Shown here: one piece after another, positions 1 through 8,977 of the stretch
Position numbering within the stretch: the stretch's first letter is position 1
Layout: every line of letters begins with the position of its first letter
Assembly: GCF_000429365.1 (NCBI RefSeq)
Contig: NZ_AUBS01000001.1
Location: 1-64,000, forward strand
Direction: 5' to 3'
DNA from: Pseudodonghicola xiamenensis DSM 18339
GTDB taxonomy: Bacteria > Pseudomonadota > Alphaproteobacteria > Rhodobacterales > Rhodobacteraceae
Length of the DNA: 64,000 nucleotides
Notes under the pieces: model-generated
The model's input: the letters and a program-made list of their open reading frames with translations, nothing else
What the model was told of the DNA's origin: nothing
The model's database searches: none
Translations under genes and position numbers: made by a program

Positions 1-95
1 GTCTCCCACTTCTCTAAATGGGAAAAGGACAACACACTCGATATATGACCCACAACACCCAAAACGCCTACCGCTGATCCCTGGCGGTGCTACGC

Positions 96-127
96 AAGGC
101 CCGGCTTATGCCGGGCCTTCGGGTTTT
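96..127 (+). terminator. Hairpin terminator at the left edge
   Basis: A perfect 10-bp stem (AAGGCCCGGC / GCCGGGCCTT) with a 4-nt loop is followed on the + strand by CGGGTTTT. It would end + strand transcription entering from outside the window. The stop codon of the minus-strand GlxA-type gene lies in its loop, so it may also mark the end of that gene. Confidence 0.65.
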
Positions 128-1053
128 CGCAGGACCGAGGGGGCCGTGCCGAAGAGCTTGCGGAAGGCGTCGGAGAAATGCGCCTGCGAGGAAAATCCGG
201 TCATCTGCGCAATTTCGGCCAGGGGGATACGCGTCGAGGAAATCAGATTTTTCCCGGTTTCCAGACGGATACGGCGATATTCTTCCATCACGGATCGTCC
301 GGTGGCGGCGCGGAACTGACGCTGAAGCTGTCGCGTCGAGAGGCCGGAGAGCGCGGCGAGCTGATCCTGCCCCAGCGGGTCGGCGATATGGCTTTGCATC
401 AATTCCAGCGCGGCTTCGACCGGGGCGGCCAGCACGCCATAGCGCCCGGTGAGCGAACTGCGTTGCGGCGCGTCGGCGCCGCGCACCTCGGTCTGGATGA
501 ACCAGTCCGAAATCCTCTGGGCGAAGCCGGTGCCGTGATCGCGGGCGATGATTGCATGCATCATGTCGAGCGGCGCAGAGCCCCCGGCGCAGGTATAGCG
601 GTCGCGGTCGATCACGAACAACCGCCGTTCGAGCAGCCAGTCGCCGGGCAGGGTTTCGAAATCACCGTAATGATGCCAGTGAACGGTGAAACGCCGGTTT
701 TCCAGCAGCCCCGCCTTGGCCAGGATCACCGCCCCGCCGGAGATGCCGCCAAGCGCCACGCCACTGCGATCGGCCTGTTGCAGCCAGGCAAAGAGGGCGG
801 GGTCGTCGATCTGTGCGGGATCGCCGCCCGCCACCACGAAAATCAGGTCGAACCGCGGGAAAATCTCATGAAACGGGCGGGTGTCGAAGCGGCCCCCGAC
901 CGAGGATTTCGCCTGTGTTCCGGAGTTGGAAAGCAGCGTCACGTCATAGCGCTGCGTCGGGGAAAACAGATTCGCCGCGCGCAGGGGTTCGAGCGCCGAG
1001 GCGGTCGACAGAAGGGCGAATCCATCAAGCAGAAGGAAGGCGATTCTCTTCAT
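106..1053 (-). CDS. GlxA-family AraC-type transcriptional regulator
   Basis: This 315-residue regulator has an N-terminal DJ-1/PfpI (GATase1-like) domain, about residues 1-185, and a C-terminal AraC helix-turn-helix domain, about 215-310, with the motif LAEIAQMTGFSSQAHFSDAF. This is the GlxA/GbdR architecture, which often controls choline, betaine, sarcosine or methylated-amine catabolism. The elbow that carries Cys in many DJ-1 proteins reads GGISGGA here, so the domain is more likely a ligand sensor than an enzyme. The gene is divergent from the sarcosine oxidase-like operon with 120 bp between starts, so regulation of that operon is the natural inference. The TAA stop falls in a terminator hairpin loop. 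The family call is firm; the ligand is unknown. Confidence 0.9.
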   Translation of the reverse strand: MKRIAFLLLDGFALLSTASALEPLRAANLFSPTQRYDVTLLSNSGTQAKSSVGGRFDTRPFHEIFPRFDLIFVVAGGDPAQIDDPALFAWLQQADRSGVALGGISGGAVILAKAGLLENRRFTVHWHHYGDFETLPGDWLLERRLFVIDRDRYTCAGGSAPLDMMHAIIARDHGTGFAQRISDWFIQTEVRGADAPQRSSLTGRYGVLAAPVEAALELMQSHIADPLGQDQLAALSGLSTRQLQRQFRAATGRSVMEEYRRIRLETGKNLISSTRIPLAEIAQMTGFSSQAHFSDAFRKLFGTAPSVLRKPEGPA

Positions 1054-1090
1054 TTGGCCGATCCGTTGGAAAATTGAAAATGGTGTCTCG

Positions 1091-1100
1091 TTTTCGAAAA
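1091..1100. promoter_or_regulatory. Palindrome in the glxA-type/sox-like intergenic region
   Basis: A perfect 10-bp palindrome TTTTCGAAAA sits midway between the divergent regulator (start 1053) and the soxB-like gene (start 1174), in an AT-richer stretch. It could be part of the shared operator or promoter. AraC-type regulators often bind direct repeats, so the assignment is weak. Confidence 0.25.
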
Positions 1101-1173
1101 TATATGACTTGATTGTGGAGGAGCAAGAGAGCGTTCAGTGTTAGAAGGGCAGGGGCACGAAGGAGTGTACTGC

Positions 1174-2424
1174 ATGAAATTCTCTGGGTTCAAAGTCGTG
1201 AAAGAGGCCCTGACTGGGCACAAGGGCTGGGCGCCTCTGTGGCGCAATCCGGCGCCGAAGGCCGAATATGACATCGTCATCGTGGGCGGTGGCGGGCATG
1301 GGCTGGCGACGGCGTTCTATCTGGCGAAGACCTTCGGAGAGCTGAAGGTCGCGGTGGTGGAAAAGGGCTGGATCGGCTCGGGCAATGCGGGACGGAACAC
1401 GACGATCATCCGCTCCAACTATCTGCTGCCGGGCAACCAGCCGTTCTATGAGCTGTCGATGAAGCTTTGGGAGAACCTGGAGCAGGAAACCAATTTCAAC
1501 TCGATGGTCAGCCAGCGCGGGATCATCAACCTGATCCATACTGACGGCCAGCGCGATGCCTATCGCCGGCGCGGCAATGCGATGATGATTTCCGGGGCGG
1601 GGGCGCGGCTGCTGTCGCGCGACGAAGTCAAGCAGATGCTGCCGTTCCTGAATTTCGACAACGCGCGCTTTCCGATCAAGGGCGGGCTGATGCAGCCGCG
1701 GGCCGGCACCGCGCGTCATGATGGCGTGGTCTGGGGCTATGCCCGTGGCGCCGACGCGCGCGGCGTCGACATCATCCAGAATTGCGAGGTCACCGGTTTC
1801 CGGATCGAGAATGGCAAGGTTCTCGGGGTCGAGACCTCGCGCGGGTTCATCGGGGCGAAAAAGGTCGGTGTCTCGGTCGCCGGTTCCTCGGGGCGGGTCA
1901 TGGCCAAGGCCGGGATGCGGCTGCCGATCGAAAGCCATGTGTTGCAGGCCTTCGTGTCCGAGGGGCTGAAGCCGACCATCCCGGGGGTGATCACCTTCGG
2001 GGCGGGGCATTTCTATGTCAGCCAGTCCGACAAGGGCGGGCTGGTCTTCGGCGGCGATATTGACGGCTATAACTCCTATGCGCAGCGCGGCAACCTGCCG
2101 GTGGTCGAGGATGTGGTCGAGGGGGGCATGGCCTTGATGCCGATGATCGGCCGGGCGCGGCTGCTGCGTGGCTGGGGCGGTCTGGTGGACATGTCCATGG
2201 ACGGCTCTCCGATCATCGACAAGACCGGGATCGAGGGGCTCTATTTCAACGGCGCTTGGAACTACGGCGGCTTCAAGGCAACGCCGGCGGCCGGATATTG
2301 CTTTGCCCATCTGCTTGCCACCGATCACCCGCACGAGGTGGCGACCGCCTTCCGTTTTGACCGCTTCGAGCGCGGTTATGTCATCGACGAAAAGGGCGTT
2401 GGCGCCCAACCCAACCTGCACTGA
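1174..2424 (+). CDS. soxB: Sarcosine oxidase beta subunit / N-methylglutamate dehydrogenase MgdA-like
   Basis: This 416-residue flavoprotein is the catalytic beta-type subunit of a heterotetrameric N-methyl amino acid oxidoreductase. The ADP-binding motif IVGGGGHGLATA is at about residues 36-47. GTARHDGV places His182 at the position of the histidine that binds FMN covalently in Corynebacterium sarcosine oxidase. ATG 1174 is chosen because AGGAG lies 8 nt upstream; a GTG at 1138 in the same frame has no such site. It is followed by delta, alpha and gamma genes, then folD and purU, so the methyl carbon would leave as methylene-tetrahydrofolate. N-methylglutamate dehydrogenase subunits are homologous and sequence alone does not separate them. 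The nearby dmm genes make the Mgd reading plausible, although gmaS and mgsABC are not in the window. Confidence 0.9.
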   Translation: MKFSGFKVVKEALTGHKGWAPLWRNPAPKAEYDIVIVGGGGHGLATAFYLAKTFGELKVAVVEKGWIGSGNAGRNTTIIRSNYLLPGNQPFYELSMKLWENLEQETNFNSMVSQRGIINLIHTDGQRDAYRRRGNAMMISGAGARLLSRDEVKQMLPFLNFDNARFPIKGGLMQPRAGTARHDGVVWGYARGADARGVDIIQNCEVTGFRIENGKVLGVETSRGFIGAKKVGVSVAGSSGRVMAKAGMRLPIESHVLQAFVSEGLKPTIPGVITFGAGHFYVSQSDKGGLVFGGDIDGYNSYAQRGNLPVVEDVVEGGMALMPMIGRARLLRGWGGLVDMSMDGSPIIDKTGIEGLYFNGAWNYGGFKATPAAGYCFAHLLATDHPHEVATAFRFDRFERGYVIDEKGVGAQPNLH

Positions 2425-2433
2425 GGTGAAACC

Positions 2434-2715
2434 ATGCTGATCCCTCATCCCCTTCTTGGCCTGCGCGACAGTCAGGAGTTCACCTATCTGGGCGATGCCG
2501 CGTTGATGCAGCGTCCTGATCCGGCGGCCGATGGCGCCGAGGCCGCATTCTGCGATTATGTCTTCCTGCGCGACAATCCGGCGGGTGTGCACCGAGAGCT
2601 GTGGTTCCACGAACAGGGTGATCGGTCCTGGCTGGTCGTTACCCGCGATACCACCACGCATGAAATTCTCGGGGCGGAACTGGCCTCGAACCTGAAACTG
2701 GGAGCCGCGCAATGA
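2434..2715 (+). CDS. soxD: Sarcosine oxidase / Mgd delta subunit lacking the zinc site
   Basis: This 93-residue delta-type subunit lies between beta and alpha. In characterised sarcosine oxidase the subunit binds zinc through Cys6, Cys9, His59 and Cys63. Here the N-terminus reads MLIPHPLLGLRD, with Pro6 and Gly9, and the second half reads WFHEQGDRSW, keeping His59 but with Asp63. Three of four ligands are therefore missing while the fold-specific segments (YVFLRDNPAGVHRELW, DTTTHEI) remain. The gene overlaps the alpha gene by 4 bp (ATGA). The loss may mark the N-methylglutamate dehydrogenase branch or a diverged sarcosine oxidase. Confidence 0.88.
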   Translation: MLIPHPLLGLRDSQEFTYLGDAALMQRPDPAADGAEAAFCDYVFLRDNPAGVHRELWFHEQGDRSWLVVTRDTTTHEILGAELASNLKLGAAQ

Positions 2716-5657
2716 CCCGTCTCGCAGGTGGTCTGATCGACCGCAGCCTGCCGTTGAATTTCACTTTCGACGGCAAGGCCTACACAGGCTTTCAGGGCGA
2801 TACGCTGGCCTCGGCGCTGCTTGCCAATGGCGTGCAGCTCATGGGTCGCAGCTTCAAGTATCACCGTCCGCGCGGGGTGGTGGCGGCCGGCTCGGAAGAG
2901 CCCAACGCCCTGGTCGAACTGCGCAGCGGTGCACGTCAGGAGCCGAACACGCGGGCCACGGTGGCCGAGTTGTTCGATGGGCTTGCGGCGCGGTCGCAAA
3001 ACCACATCGGGCCGCTTGATCGCGATTTTCTGGCGGTGAATGATCTGCTGTCGCCGTTCTTTGCCGCGGGTTTTTATTACAAGACCTTCATGTGGCCCAA
3101 GGCCTTCTGGGAAAAGCTTTATGAACCGGCGATCCGCAAGGCGGCGGGGCTGGGCAGCCTGTCGATGCTACCCGACCCGGATGCTTACGACAAAGGCTTC
3201 CTGCATTGCGATCTTCTGGTCGTGGGGGGCGGGGCTGCGGGGCTTGCCGCGGCTTTGACCGCCGGGCGCGCGGGCGCCGAGGTGATCCTGGCTGACGAGG
3301 ATTTCGCCCTTGGCGGGCGGCTTCTGGCCGAGAGTGACCTGCTGGACGAAACCGAGGCCAGCGTCTGGATCGCGACCGTCCGGGCCGAGTTGGACAGCCT
3401 GCCGAATGTACGGATCATGACCCGGACCACGGTGTTCGGTGTTTACGATCACGGCATCTATGGCGCGGTGGAACGGGTGGCCGATCACCTGCCTACGCCG
3501 GGCGACAAGGTGCGCCAGACGCTCTGGCGGATCACCGCGAAACGGGCGGTTCTGGCCGCCGGCGCGACCGAACGGCATATTCCCTTCGCCGATAATGACC
3601 GCCCTGGTGTGATGCTGGCCGGCGCCATGCGTGCCTATGCCAACCGCTGGGCGGTGAGCCCGGTTAAACGCGAGGCCGATGCGATCGCGATCTTCACCAA
3701 TGGCGACGATGGTCACCGCACGGCGATGGACCTGATCGCGAAAGGTGCGAAGGTGCTGGGCGTGATCGACGTGCGCCAGACCGCGCCGCGCTTCGGCGAT
3801 TACGAAGTCTTCGCCGGCGCGACCGTGACCGGGACGAAGGGGCGTCTGGGCCTGAATGCGATCGAGATCACCCGCAATGGGCGGTCCGAGTGGCACCCGG
3901 TCGGGGCGCTTGGCGTCGCTGGGGGCTGGAATCCGAATGTGCATCTGGCCTCGCACCACCGCGGGCGCCCGGTGTGGAACGCGGATCTGTTGTCCTTCGT
4001 GCCCGGAGCGGACGGGCCGAAAGGCCTGATCCCGGCGGGGGCGGCCGTGGGGAAAGGCGGCACCGAAGAGGCGCTGGCCGATGGCATGAACGCGGCGATC
4101 ACCGCGCTGGCCGGGATCGGTATCGTGGCGGCGGGAATTGCCTTGCCGAAGGCTGCGAATGCTGCGGCAGAGCAGGTTGCCTTCTGGCACGTGCCCGGCA
4201 AGAAACGCGCCTGGGTCGATTTCCAGAACGACGTCACCGTCAAGGATATCGCGCTGGCGCATAAGGAGAACATGCGACCGGTCGAGCATCTGAAGCGCTG
4301 GACCACGCTGGGCATGGCGACTGATCAGGGCAAGACCTCGAACATCTCTGCGCTGGCGGTGATGGCCGAACTGACCGGCAAGTCGATCCCCGAGACCGGC
4401 ACCACGATCTTCCGCCCGCCCTATACCGGCGTGTCGCTGTCGGTGCTGGGTGGCGGCGATACCGGCACGACGTTCCGGCCGCGCCGGCTGACCCCGACCC
4501 ACCATTGGGCCGAGGCGCAGGGCGCCGAATTCGTCGAGGTGGGCCAATGGATGCGGGCGCAGTATTTCCCGCAGGCGGGGGAGACCCATTGGCGCCAGAC
4601 GGTCGATCGTGAGGTTCTGGCGGTGCGCTCCGGTGTCGGGCTGTGCGATGTGACCACGCTGGGCAAGGTCGATGTGCAGGGCAGGGACGCGGGCGAATTC
4701 CTCAACCGGCTCTACGCCAACATGATGGGGACGCTGAAGGTCGGCATGGTGCGCTATGGGCTCATGCTGCGCGAAGATGGGCACGCCTATGACGATGGCA
4801 CTTGCGCGCGCATGGCCCAGGATCACTATGTGGTCACCACCACGACCGCGAATGCCGGGCTGGTCTATCGCCAGATGGAGTTTTTCCATCAATGCGTCTG
4901 GCCCGAGCTTGATGTGCAACTGATCTCGACCACCGACGCCTGGGCCCAGATCGCTGTGGCCGGGCCCAACGCGCGGGAGCTTCTGAGCCGGGTTGTCGAC
5001 GATTTCGACCTGTCGAACGAGGCCTTTCCCTTCATGGCCTGTGCTGAACTGACCATCTGTCAGGGGCTGCGGGCGCGACTGTTCCGGATCTCCTTCTCGG
5101 GGGAACTGGCCTATGAGATCGCCGTGCCGGCCCGCTACGGACAGGCACTGATCGAACGGCTGATGCAGAAGGGGGCCGATCTGGGAGTGACGCCCTACGG
5201 CACTGAGGCGCTTGGCGTGTTGCGGATCGAAAAGGGCCATGCCGCCGGCTCCGAGCTCAACGGTCAGACCACGGCGCAGATGCTGGGGCTGGGCCGGATG
5301 GTCTCGCCCAAGAAGGACAGCATCGGCGCGGTGATGTCGCGGCGCGAGGGGCTGGCTGCCGATCGTCGCCGTCTGGTGGGGCTGAAGCCGCTCGATGCCG
5401 GGACCCAGATCATGGCAGGGTCGCATCTTTTCACCGCGGGCGCGGCGCAGACCATGGAGACGGATCAGGGTTGGGTGACGTCGTCGTGTTATTCGCCGCA
5501 TCTGCAAAGCTATATCGCCCTCGGTTTCCTCGAGGCAGGCGATGCGCGGATGGGCGAGGTGCTGGTGGCGGCCAACCCGCTCGAAGGTCAAGAAATGAAG
5601 GTCGAAGTGGTCTCTCCCCATTTCGTCGATCCCGAAGGAGGACGTTTGCGTGACTGA
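2712..5657 (+). CDS. soxA: Sarcosine oxidase alpha subunit / MgdC-like
   Basis: This 981-residue subunit has the usual alpha layout. An N-terminal ferredoxin-like 2Fe-2S-fold domain covers about 15-100 (GRSFKYHRPRGVVAAGSEEPNA), followed by a Rossmann NAD/FAD region with LLVVGGGAAGLAAALTAGRAG at about 170-190. The C-terminal half is an aminomethyltransferase (GcvT-like) domain, from about 600, where tetrahydrofolate accepts the methyl carbon. Length and order match the family's usual 970-1000 residues. It overlaps the delta gene by 4 bp and the gamma gene by 8 bp, indicating a translationally coupled complex. As with the beta subunit, it could belong to N-methylglutamate dehydrogenase. Confidence 0.92.
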   Translation: MTRLAGGLIDRSLPLNFTFDGKAYTGFQGDTLASALLANGVQLMGRSFKYHRPRGVVAAGSEEPNALVELRSGARQEPNTRATVAELFDGLAARSQNHIGPLDRDFLAVNDLLSPFFAAGFYYKTFMWPKAFWEKLYEPAIRKAAGLGSLSMLPDPDAYDKGFLHCDLLVVGGGAAGLAAALTAGRAGAEVILADEDFALGGRLLAESDLLDETEASVWIATVRAELDSLPNVRIMTRTTVFGVYDHGIYGAVERVADHLPTPGDKVRQTLWRITAKRAVLAAGATERHIPFADNDRPGVMLAGAMRAYANRWAVSPVKREADAIAIFTNGDDGHRTAMDLIAKGAKVLGVIDVRQTAPRFGDYEVFAGATVTGTKGRLGLNAIEITRNGRSEWHPVGALGVAGGWNPNVHLASHHRGRPVWNADLLSFVPGADGPKGLIPAGAAVGKGGTEEALADGMNAAITALAGIGIVAAGIALPKAANAAAEQVAFWHVPGKKRAWVDFQNDVTVKDIALAHKENMRPVEHLKRWTTLGMATDQGKTSNISALAVMAELTGKSIPETGTTIFRPPYTGVSLSVLGGGDTGTTFRPRRLTPTHHWAEAQGAEFVEVGQWMRAQYFPQAGETHWRQTVDREVLAVRSGVGLCDVTTLGKVDVQGRDAGEFLNRLYANMMGTLKVGMVRYGLMLREDGHAYDDGTCARMAQDHYVVTTTTANAGLVYRQMEFFHQCVWPELDVQLISTTDAWAQIAVAGPNARELLSRVVDDFDLSNEAFPFMACAELTICQGLRARLFRISFSGELAYEIAVPARYGQALIERLMQKGADLGVTPYGTEALGVLRIEKGHAAGSELNGQTTAQMLGLGRMVSPKKDSIGAVMSRREGLAADRRRLVGLKPLDAGTQIMAGSHLFTAGAAQTMETDQGWVTSSCYSPHLQSYIALGFLEAGDARMGEVLVAANPLEGQEMKVEVVSPHFVDPEGGRLRD

Positions 5658-6207
5658 TCTCACCCCTGTAACCGCTTTGGGCGGTACGGTTCCGCGGTCC
5701 GAGGTATTCGGCGCGCTGAGCATCACCGAGAACGCGGGGCTCGCCCTTGCCTCGCTGTCCCTGCGTCAGGGGCAGCTGGCGCCGGCGCCCTTCGGCCTGG
5801 TGCTGCCGGATGTGTCGCAGACGGTCTCTACCGGAGGTTATGGCGCCTTCTGGACCGGACGGGACCAATGGATGATCGAGGCGGAGGGGCAGGGCGACAG
5901 CGATTTCGCCGCGCGGCTGAAGGCCGAGGTGCCCGAGGCCACGGTCACCGAACAGACCGACGGTTTCGCGGCGTTTGAAATCCAGTCCTCTGCCGGCGCG
6001 GCGCCGATCGAGGCGCTGATGCACAAGCTGGTGAATATCGACCCGAAGGCCCTGGGGGTGGGGCGGGCCACGCGCACCGGGCTTGAACATATGACGGTCT
6101 TCCTGATCCGTCGGGCCGATGACCGGCTGGCGGTGATCGGAATGCGCACATTGGCGGGATCGCTGTGGCACGCCTTGGCCGTGGCCGCCCGCCGGCTTGA
6201 GGCCTGA
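5650..6207 (+). CDS. soxG: Sarcosine oxidase gamma subunit / MgdD-like
   Basis: This 185-residue gamma subunit is the least conserved part of the heterotetramer. The GTG start lies inside the end of the alpha gene, with AAGGAGG about 8 nt upstream. The protein carries the family's GcvT-like small fold, with segments such as [29 protein letters not shown] (seen at about residues 55-85) and a C-terminal [25 protein letters not shown] stretch. Position and length support the assignment more than any single motif. folD begins 19 bp after its stop, so the one-carbon genes are probably on the same transcript. Confidence 0.85.
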   Translation: MTDLTPVTALGGTVPRSEVFGALSITENAGLALASLSLRQGQLAPAPFGLVLPDVSQTVSTGGYGAFWTGRDQWMIEAEGQGDSDFAARLKAEVPEATVTEQTDGFAAFEIQSSAGAAPIEALMHKLVNIDPKALGVGRATRTGLEHMTVFLIRRADDRLAVIGMRTLAGSLWHALAVAARRLEA

Positions 6208-6226
6208 AGACGGGAGAGCTGAGAGA

Positions 6227-7129
6227 ATGACTGCACGGATTATCGACGGGAAGGCTTTTGCCGCCACCGTCCGCGCCAAAGTGGCCACTCATGTGGCGCA
6301 TCTGAAAGAGACGCAGGGGATCATCCCCGGCCTGGCCGTTGTGCTGGTGGGGGAGGACCCTGCCAGCCAGGTCTATGTCCGCAACAAGGGCAAGCAGACC
6401 GTCGAGGTCGGCATGAACTCCTATGAGCACAAGCTGCCGGCTGATACTTCGGAGGCTGAGCTTCTGGCGCTGATCGAGCGGTTGAACACCGATCCGGCGG
6501 TGCATGGCATTCTGGTGCAATTGCCGCTGCCGGACCATCTCGACAGCGATCTGGTGATCAATGCGATCGACCCGGCCAAGGATGTCGACGGGTTCCATAT
6601 CTCGAACGTGGGTCTGCTGGGCACCGGGCAGAAAAGCATGGTGCCCTGCACGCCGCTGGGGTGTCTGATGATGCTGCGCGACCAGCTTGGCAGCCTGTCG
6701 GGGTTGAACGCGGTGGTGGTCGGCCGGTCGAATATCGTCGGCAAGCCGATGGCACAATTGCTGCTGCGCGACAGTTGCACGGTGACCATAGCGCATTCGC
6801 GCACCAAGGACATCGAAGAGGTCTGCCGCCGCGCCGATATCCTGGTCGCGGCCGTTGGCCGCCCCGAAATGATCAAGGGGAGCTGGGTGAAGCCAGGCGC
6901 AACGGTGATCGACGTGGGCATCAACCGGGTGGCGGCCCCCGACAAGGGCGCGGGCAAGACCCGGCTGGTCGGGGATGTCGAATTCGCCACCGCCTCGGAG
7001 GTCGCCGGAGCCATTACTCCGGTGCCGGGCGGTGTCGGGCCGATGACCATTGCCTGCCTGCTTGCCAATACGGTGACCGCCGCCTGCCGGGCCAATGGCC
7101 TGCCTGAGCCCGAAGGGCTCACCGCATAA
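6227..7129 (+). CDS. folD: Methylenetetrahydrofolate dehydrogenase / methenyltetrahydrofolate cyclohydrolase
   Basis: FolD converts 5,10-methylene-THF to 10-formyl-THF in two steps. The 300-residue protein has the family's [15 protein letters not shown] region, which holds the catalytic lysine, the NADP-binding motif [16 protein letters not shown], and the C-terminal [10 protein letters not shown] signature. ATG 6227 (MTARIIDGK) is chosen over an upstream in-frame codon because the family begins at this point and GGGAGAG lies just before it. It sits directly behind the N-methyl amino acid oxidase genes, whose product is methylene-THF. This suggests a catabolic copy of folD, perhaps besides a housekeeping one elsewhere. 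Confidence 0.97.
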   Translation: MTARIIDGKAFAATVRAKVATHVAHLKETQGIIPGLAVVLVGEDPASQVYVRNKGKQTVEVGMNSYEHKLPADTSEAELLALIERLNTDPAVHGILVQLPLPDHLDSDLVINAIDPAKDVDGFHISNVGLLGTGQKSMVPCTPLGCLMMLRDQLGSLSGLNAVVVGRSNIVGKPMAQLLLRDSCTVTIAHSRTKDIEEVCRRADILVAAVGRPEMIKGSWVKPGATVIDVGINRVAAPDKGAGKTRLVGDVEFATASEVAGAITPVPGGVGPMTIACLLANTVTAACRANGLPEPEGLTA

Positions 7130-7204
7130 TCAACGACAAAAACAATAAAACACACCAACATCGAGGGCGCGCATCAGGGGAGCGCCTTTCATCTGGAGAC
7201 AAAG

Positions 7205-8089
7205 ATGACGAAATACTGCCTCACCGTGACCTGCGCCACAACGCGCGGGATCGTTGCCGCCATCGCCACCTTCCTTGCCGAGCACGGCTGCAATATCACC
7301 GACAGCTCGCAATATGATGATATGGACACCGGTCGGTTCTTCATGCGGGTGAGCTTTGAGGCGCAGGACGGGGCCGATCTGGCCACGCTCGAGGCGGAAT
7401 TCGCGGCGATCGCGAAGGACTTCGGCATGACCTTCGCCTTCCACGATGAAAGCCGGAAGATGAAGGTGGTCATCATGGTGTCCCGTTTCGGGCATTGTCT
7501 GAACGATCTGCTCTATCGGGTCCGCATCGGGGCGCTGCCGGTCGAGATCGTGGCGGTGATCTCGAACCACATGGATTATCAAAAGGTTGTGGTGAATAAC
7601 GATATTCCCTTCCACTGCATCCGGGTGACCAAGGAGAACAAACCTGAGGCCGAAGCCGCGATCATGAGGGTGGTCGAGGATGCCGGGGCCGAACTGGTCG
7701 TGCTGGCGCGCTACATGCAGATCCTGTCGGACGAGATGTGCCAGAAGATGTCTGGCCGGATCATCAACATACACCATTCCTTCCTGCCATCCTTCAAGGG
7801 CGCCAACCCTTACAAGCAGGCTTATGCCCGTGGCGTGAAGCTGATCGGCGCGACCTCGCATTACGTCACCGCCGATCTCGATGAAGGACCGATCATCGAA
7901 CAGGACGTGGTGCGGATCACCCATGCGCAAAGCGCCGATGATTTCGTTTCGCTGGGCCGCGATGTGGAAAGCCAGGTGCTGGCCCGGGCGATCCACGCCC
8001 ATGCCAACCACCGGGTGTTTCTGAACGATAACAAGACGGTGGTCTTCCCTGCTTCTCCCGGTTCCTATTCCAGCGAACGCATGGGCTAA
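7205..8089 (+). CDS. purU: Formyltetrahydrofolate deformylase
   Basis: PurU hydrolyses 10-formyl-THF to formate and THF, regenerating the carrier. The 294-residue protein has an N-terminal ACT domain (about 1-85) and a C-terminal formyltransferase-fold hydrolase domain with VISNHMDYQ, INIHHSFLPSFKGANPY and the ATSHYVTADLDEGPIIEQD segment. A 75-bp leader separates it from folD. With folD it completes the route from demethylation-derived methylene-THF to formate. A strong terminator follows. Confidence 0.97.
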   Translation: MTKYCLTVTCATTRGIVAAIATFLAEHGCNITDSSQYDDMDTGRFFMRVSFEAQDGADLATLEAEFAAIAKDFGMTFAFHDESRKMKVVIMVSRFGHCLNDLLYRVRIGALPVEIVAVISNHMDYQKVVVNNDIPFHCIRVTKENKPEAEAAIMRVVEDAGAELVVLARYMQILSDEMCQKMSGRIINIHHSFLPSFKGANPYKQAYARGVKLIGATSHYVTADLDEGPIIEQDVVRITHAQSADDFVSLGRDVESQVLARAIHAHANHRVFLNDNKTVVFPASPGSYSSERMG

Positions 8090-8135
8090 GGCGCGGGGGC
8101 GCACAGCCCCAGGCATCACCTACAGACAGTTTTTC

Positions 8136-8170
8136 AAGAGGCGCGGAGCTTTCGCGCCTCTTTGTTTTGC
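8136..8170 (+). terminator. Intrinsic terminator after purU
   Basis: A perfect 10-bp stem AAGAGGCGCG / CGCGCCTCTT with a 7-nt loop is followed by TTTGTTTT. It ends the soxBDAG-folD-purU transcript. Confidence 0.9.
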
Positions 8171-8187
8171 TCGGGCTTCGGCCGCTG

Positions 8188-8213
8188 GACCAGTTGGGTG
8201 AAATTGGTCTAAT
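8188..8213. promoter_or_regulatory. Candidate GntR autoregulatory site
   Basis: The stretch upstream of the GntR gene contains GACCA at 8188-8192 and ATTGGTCTAAT at 8203-8213. The GACCA / TGGTC arms are inverted, and ATTGGTC resembles half-sites of FadR-type GntR regulators. Similar words recur at 8963-8977 and 9286-9303. Confidence 0.35.
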
Positions 8214-8240
8214 AGCGGGAAAGTTCAAAGGATCGCCCCG

Positions 8241-8954
8241 TTGCCCAGTTTCGCCCCGCCCCCTGACAATGCCCCGCTTCCGGGGGCGACCGTGAAATAT
8301 GTGATCGAGACGCTCAGCACGCGGATCGTGACGCAGGAATATGCCACCGAGGAACGCCTGCCGTCCGAACGGCAACTGGCACAGGATCTGGGCGTCGCCC
8401 GCAACACGGTACGCGAGGCGCTGGACCATCTGGAGACCCGCGGCCTGATCCGGCGGCGGGCCGGCTCCGGCTCCTTCGTGACCTATGATCCGGACGGGCA
8501 GGGGGAGGCGCTGTCTCCGGTGGCCGCCGAAACGGGGCCTTTGCAGTTGCAGGTGATGCGGGGCATTCTCGAACCGGAAATGGTTCGGCTTGCCGTCATC
8601 AACATGTCGCCGAAACAGATCGAGGCGCTGTCCGTGGTGTTGTCGAAGATGGAGACGATCCATGTCGACCCGACAGCCTTCGTCCGGCTGGAGGAGGAGT
8701 TCCACCGGCTGATCGCCGAGGGCACCGGCAACCCGCTTCTGGTCGCATGTTACAATCTGGTGCTTGATGCGCGGCGGCAATCGTTCCGCGCCGCCATGTA
8801 CCGGCGCCACCTGACGCCGGCGCGGATCGCGATATATCAGCACGGCTATAACGGCCTGTTCAATGCCATTGCCGCGCGCGACATCGAAGAGGCCAGCGAA
8901 TTCATGAAACTGGCTCTGATCGAGGATCAGCGGCTGCTGCTTCAGGAAGAGTGA
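8241..8954 (+). CDS. FadR-type GntR transcriptional regulator
   Basis: This 237-residue regulator has an N-terminal winged helix (about 15-85) with the GntR signature LPSERQLAQDLGVARNTVRE and GLIRRRAGSGSFV. The C-terminal helical FCD ligand domain covers about 95-230. The start is TTG with AAAGGA 8 nt upstream; no good ATG start is present. It lies between the folate genes and the ammonium transporter/dmm genes, with candidate operator words on both sides, so control of the downstream amine genes and of itself is inferred. The effector is unknown. Confidence 0.92.
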   Translation: MPSFAPPPDNAPLPGATVKYVIETLSTRIVTQEYATEERLPSERQLAQDLGVARNTVREALDHLETRGLIRRRAGSGSFVTYDPDGQGEALSPVAAETGPLQLQVMRGILEPEMVRLAVINMSPKQIEALSVVLSKMETIHVDPTAFVRLEEEFHRLIAEGTGNPLLVACYNLVLDARRQSFRAAMYRRHLTPARIAIYQHGYNGLFNAIAARDIEEASEFMKLALIEDQRLLLQEE

Positions 8955-8962
8955 CGCCATAG

Positions 8963-8977
8963 ATTGGCCCAACCAAT
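8963..8977. promoter_or_regulatory. Candidate GntR operator downstream of the regulator gene
   Basis: ATTGG-CCCAA-CCAAT has perfect 5-bp inverted arms and begins 9 bp after the regulator stop codon, at the left end of the intergenic stretch before the ammonium transporter. It resembles the ATTGGTNNNACCAAT pattern of FadR-type regulators. Confidence 0.4.

Noticed and set aside
3168..5726. Long open frame of 852 codons on the minus strand
   Set aside because: It is antisense to the soxA-like gene, has no recognisable domain and reflects high-GC codon bias in the real gene.
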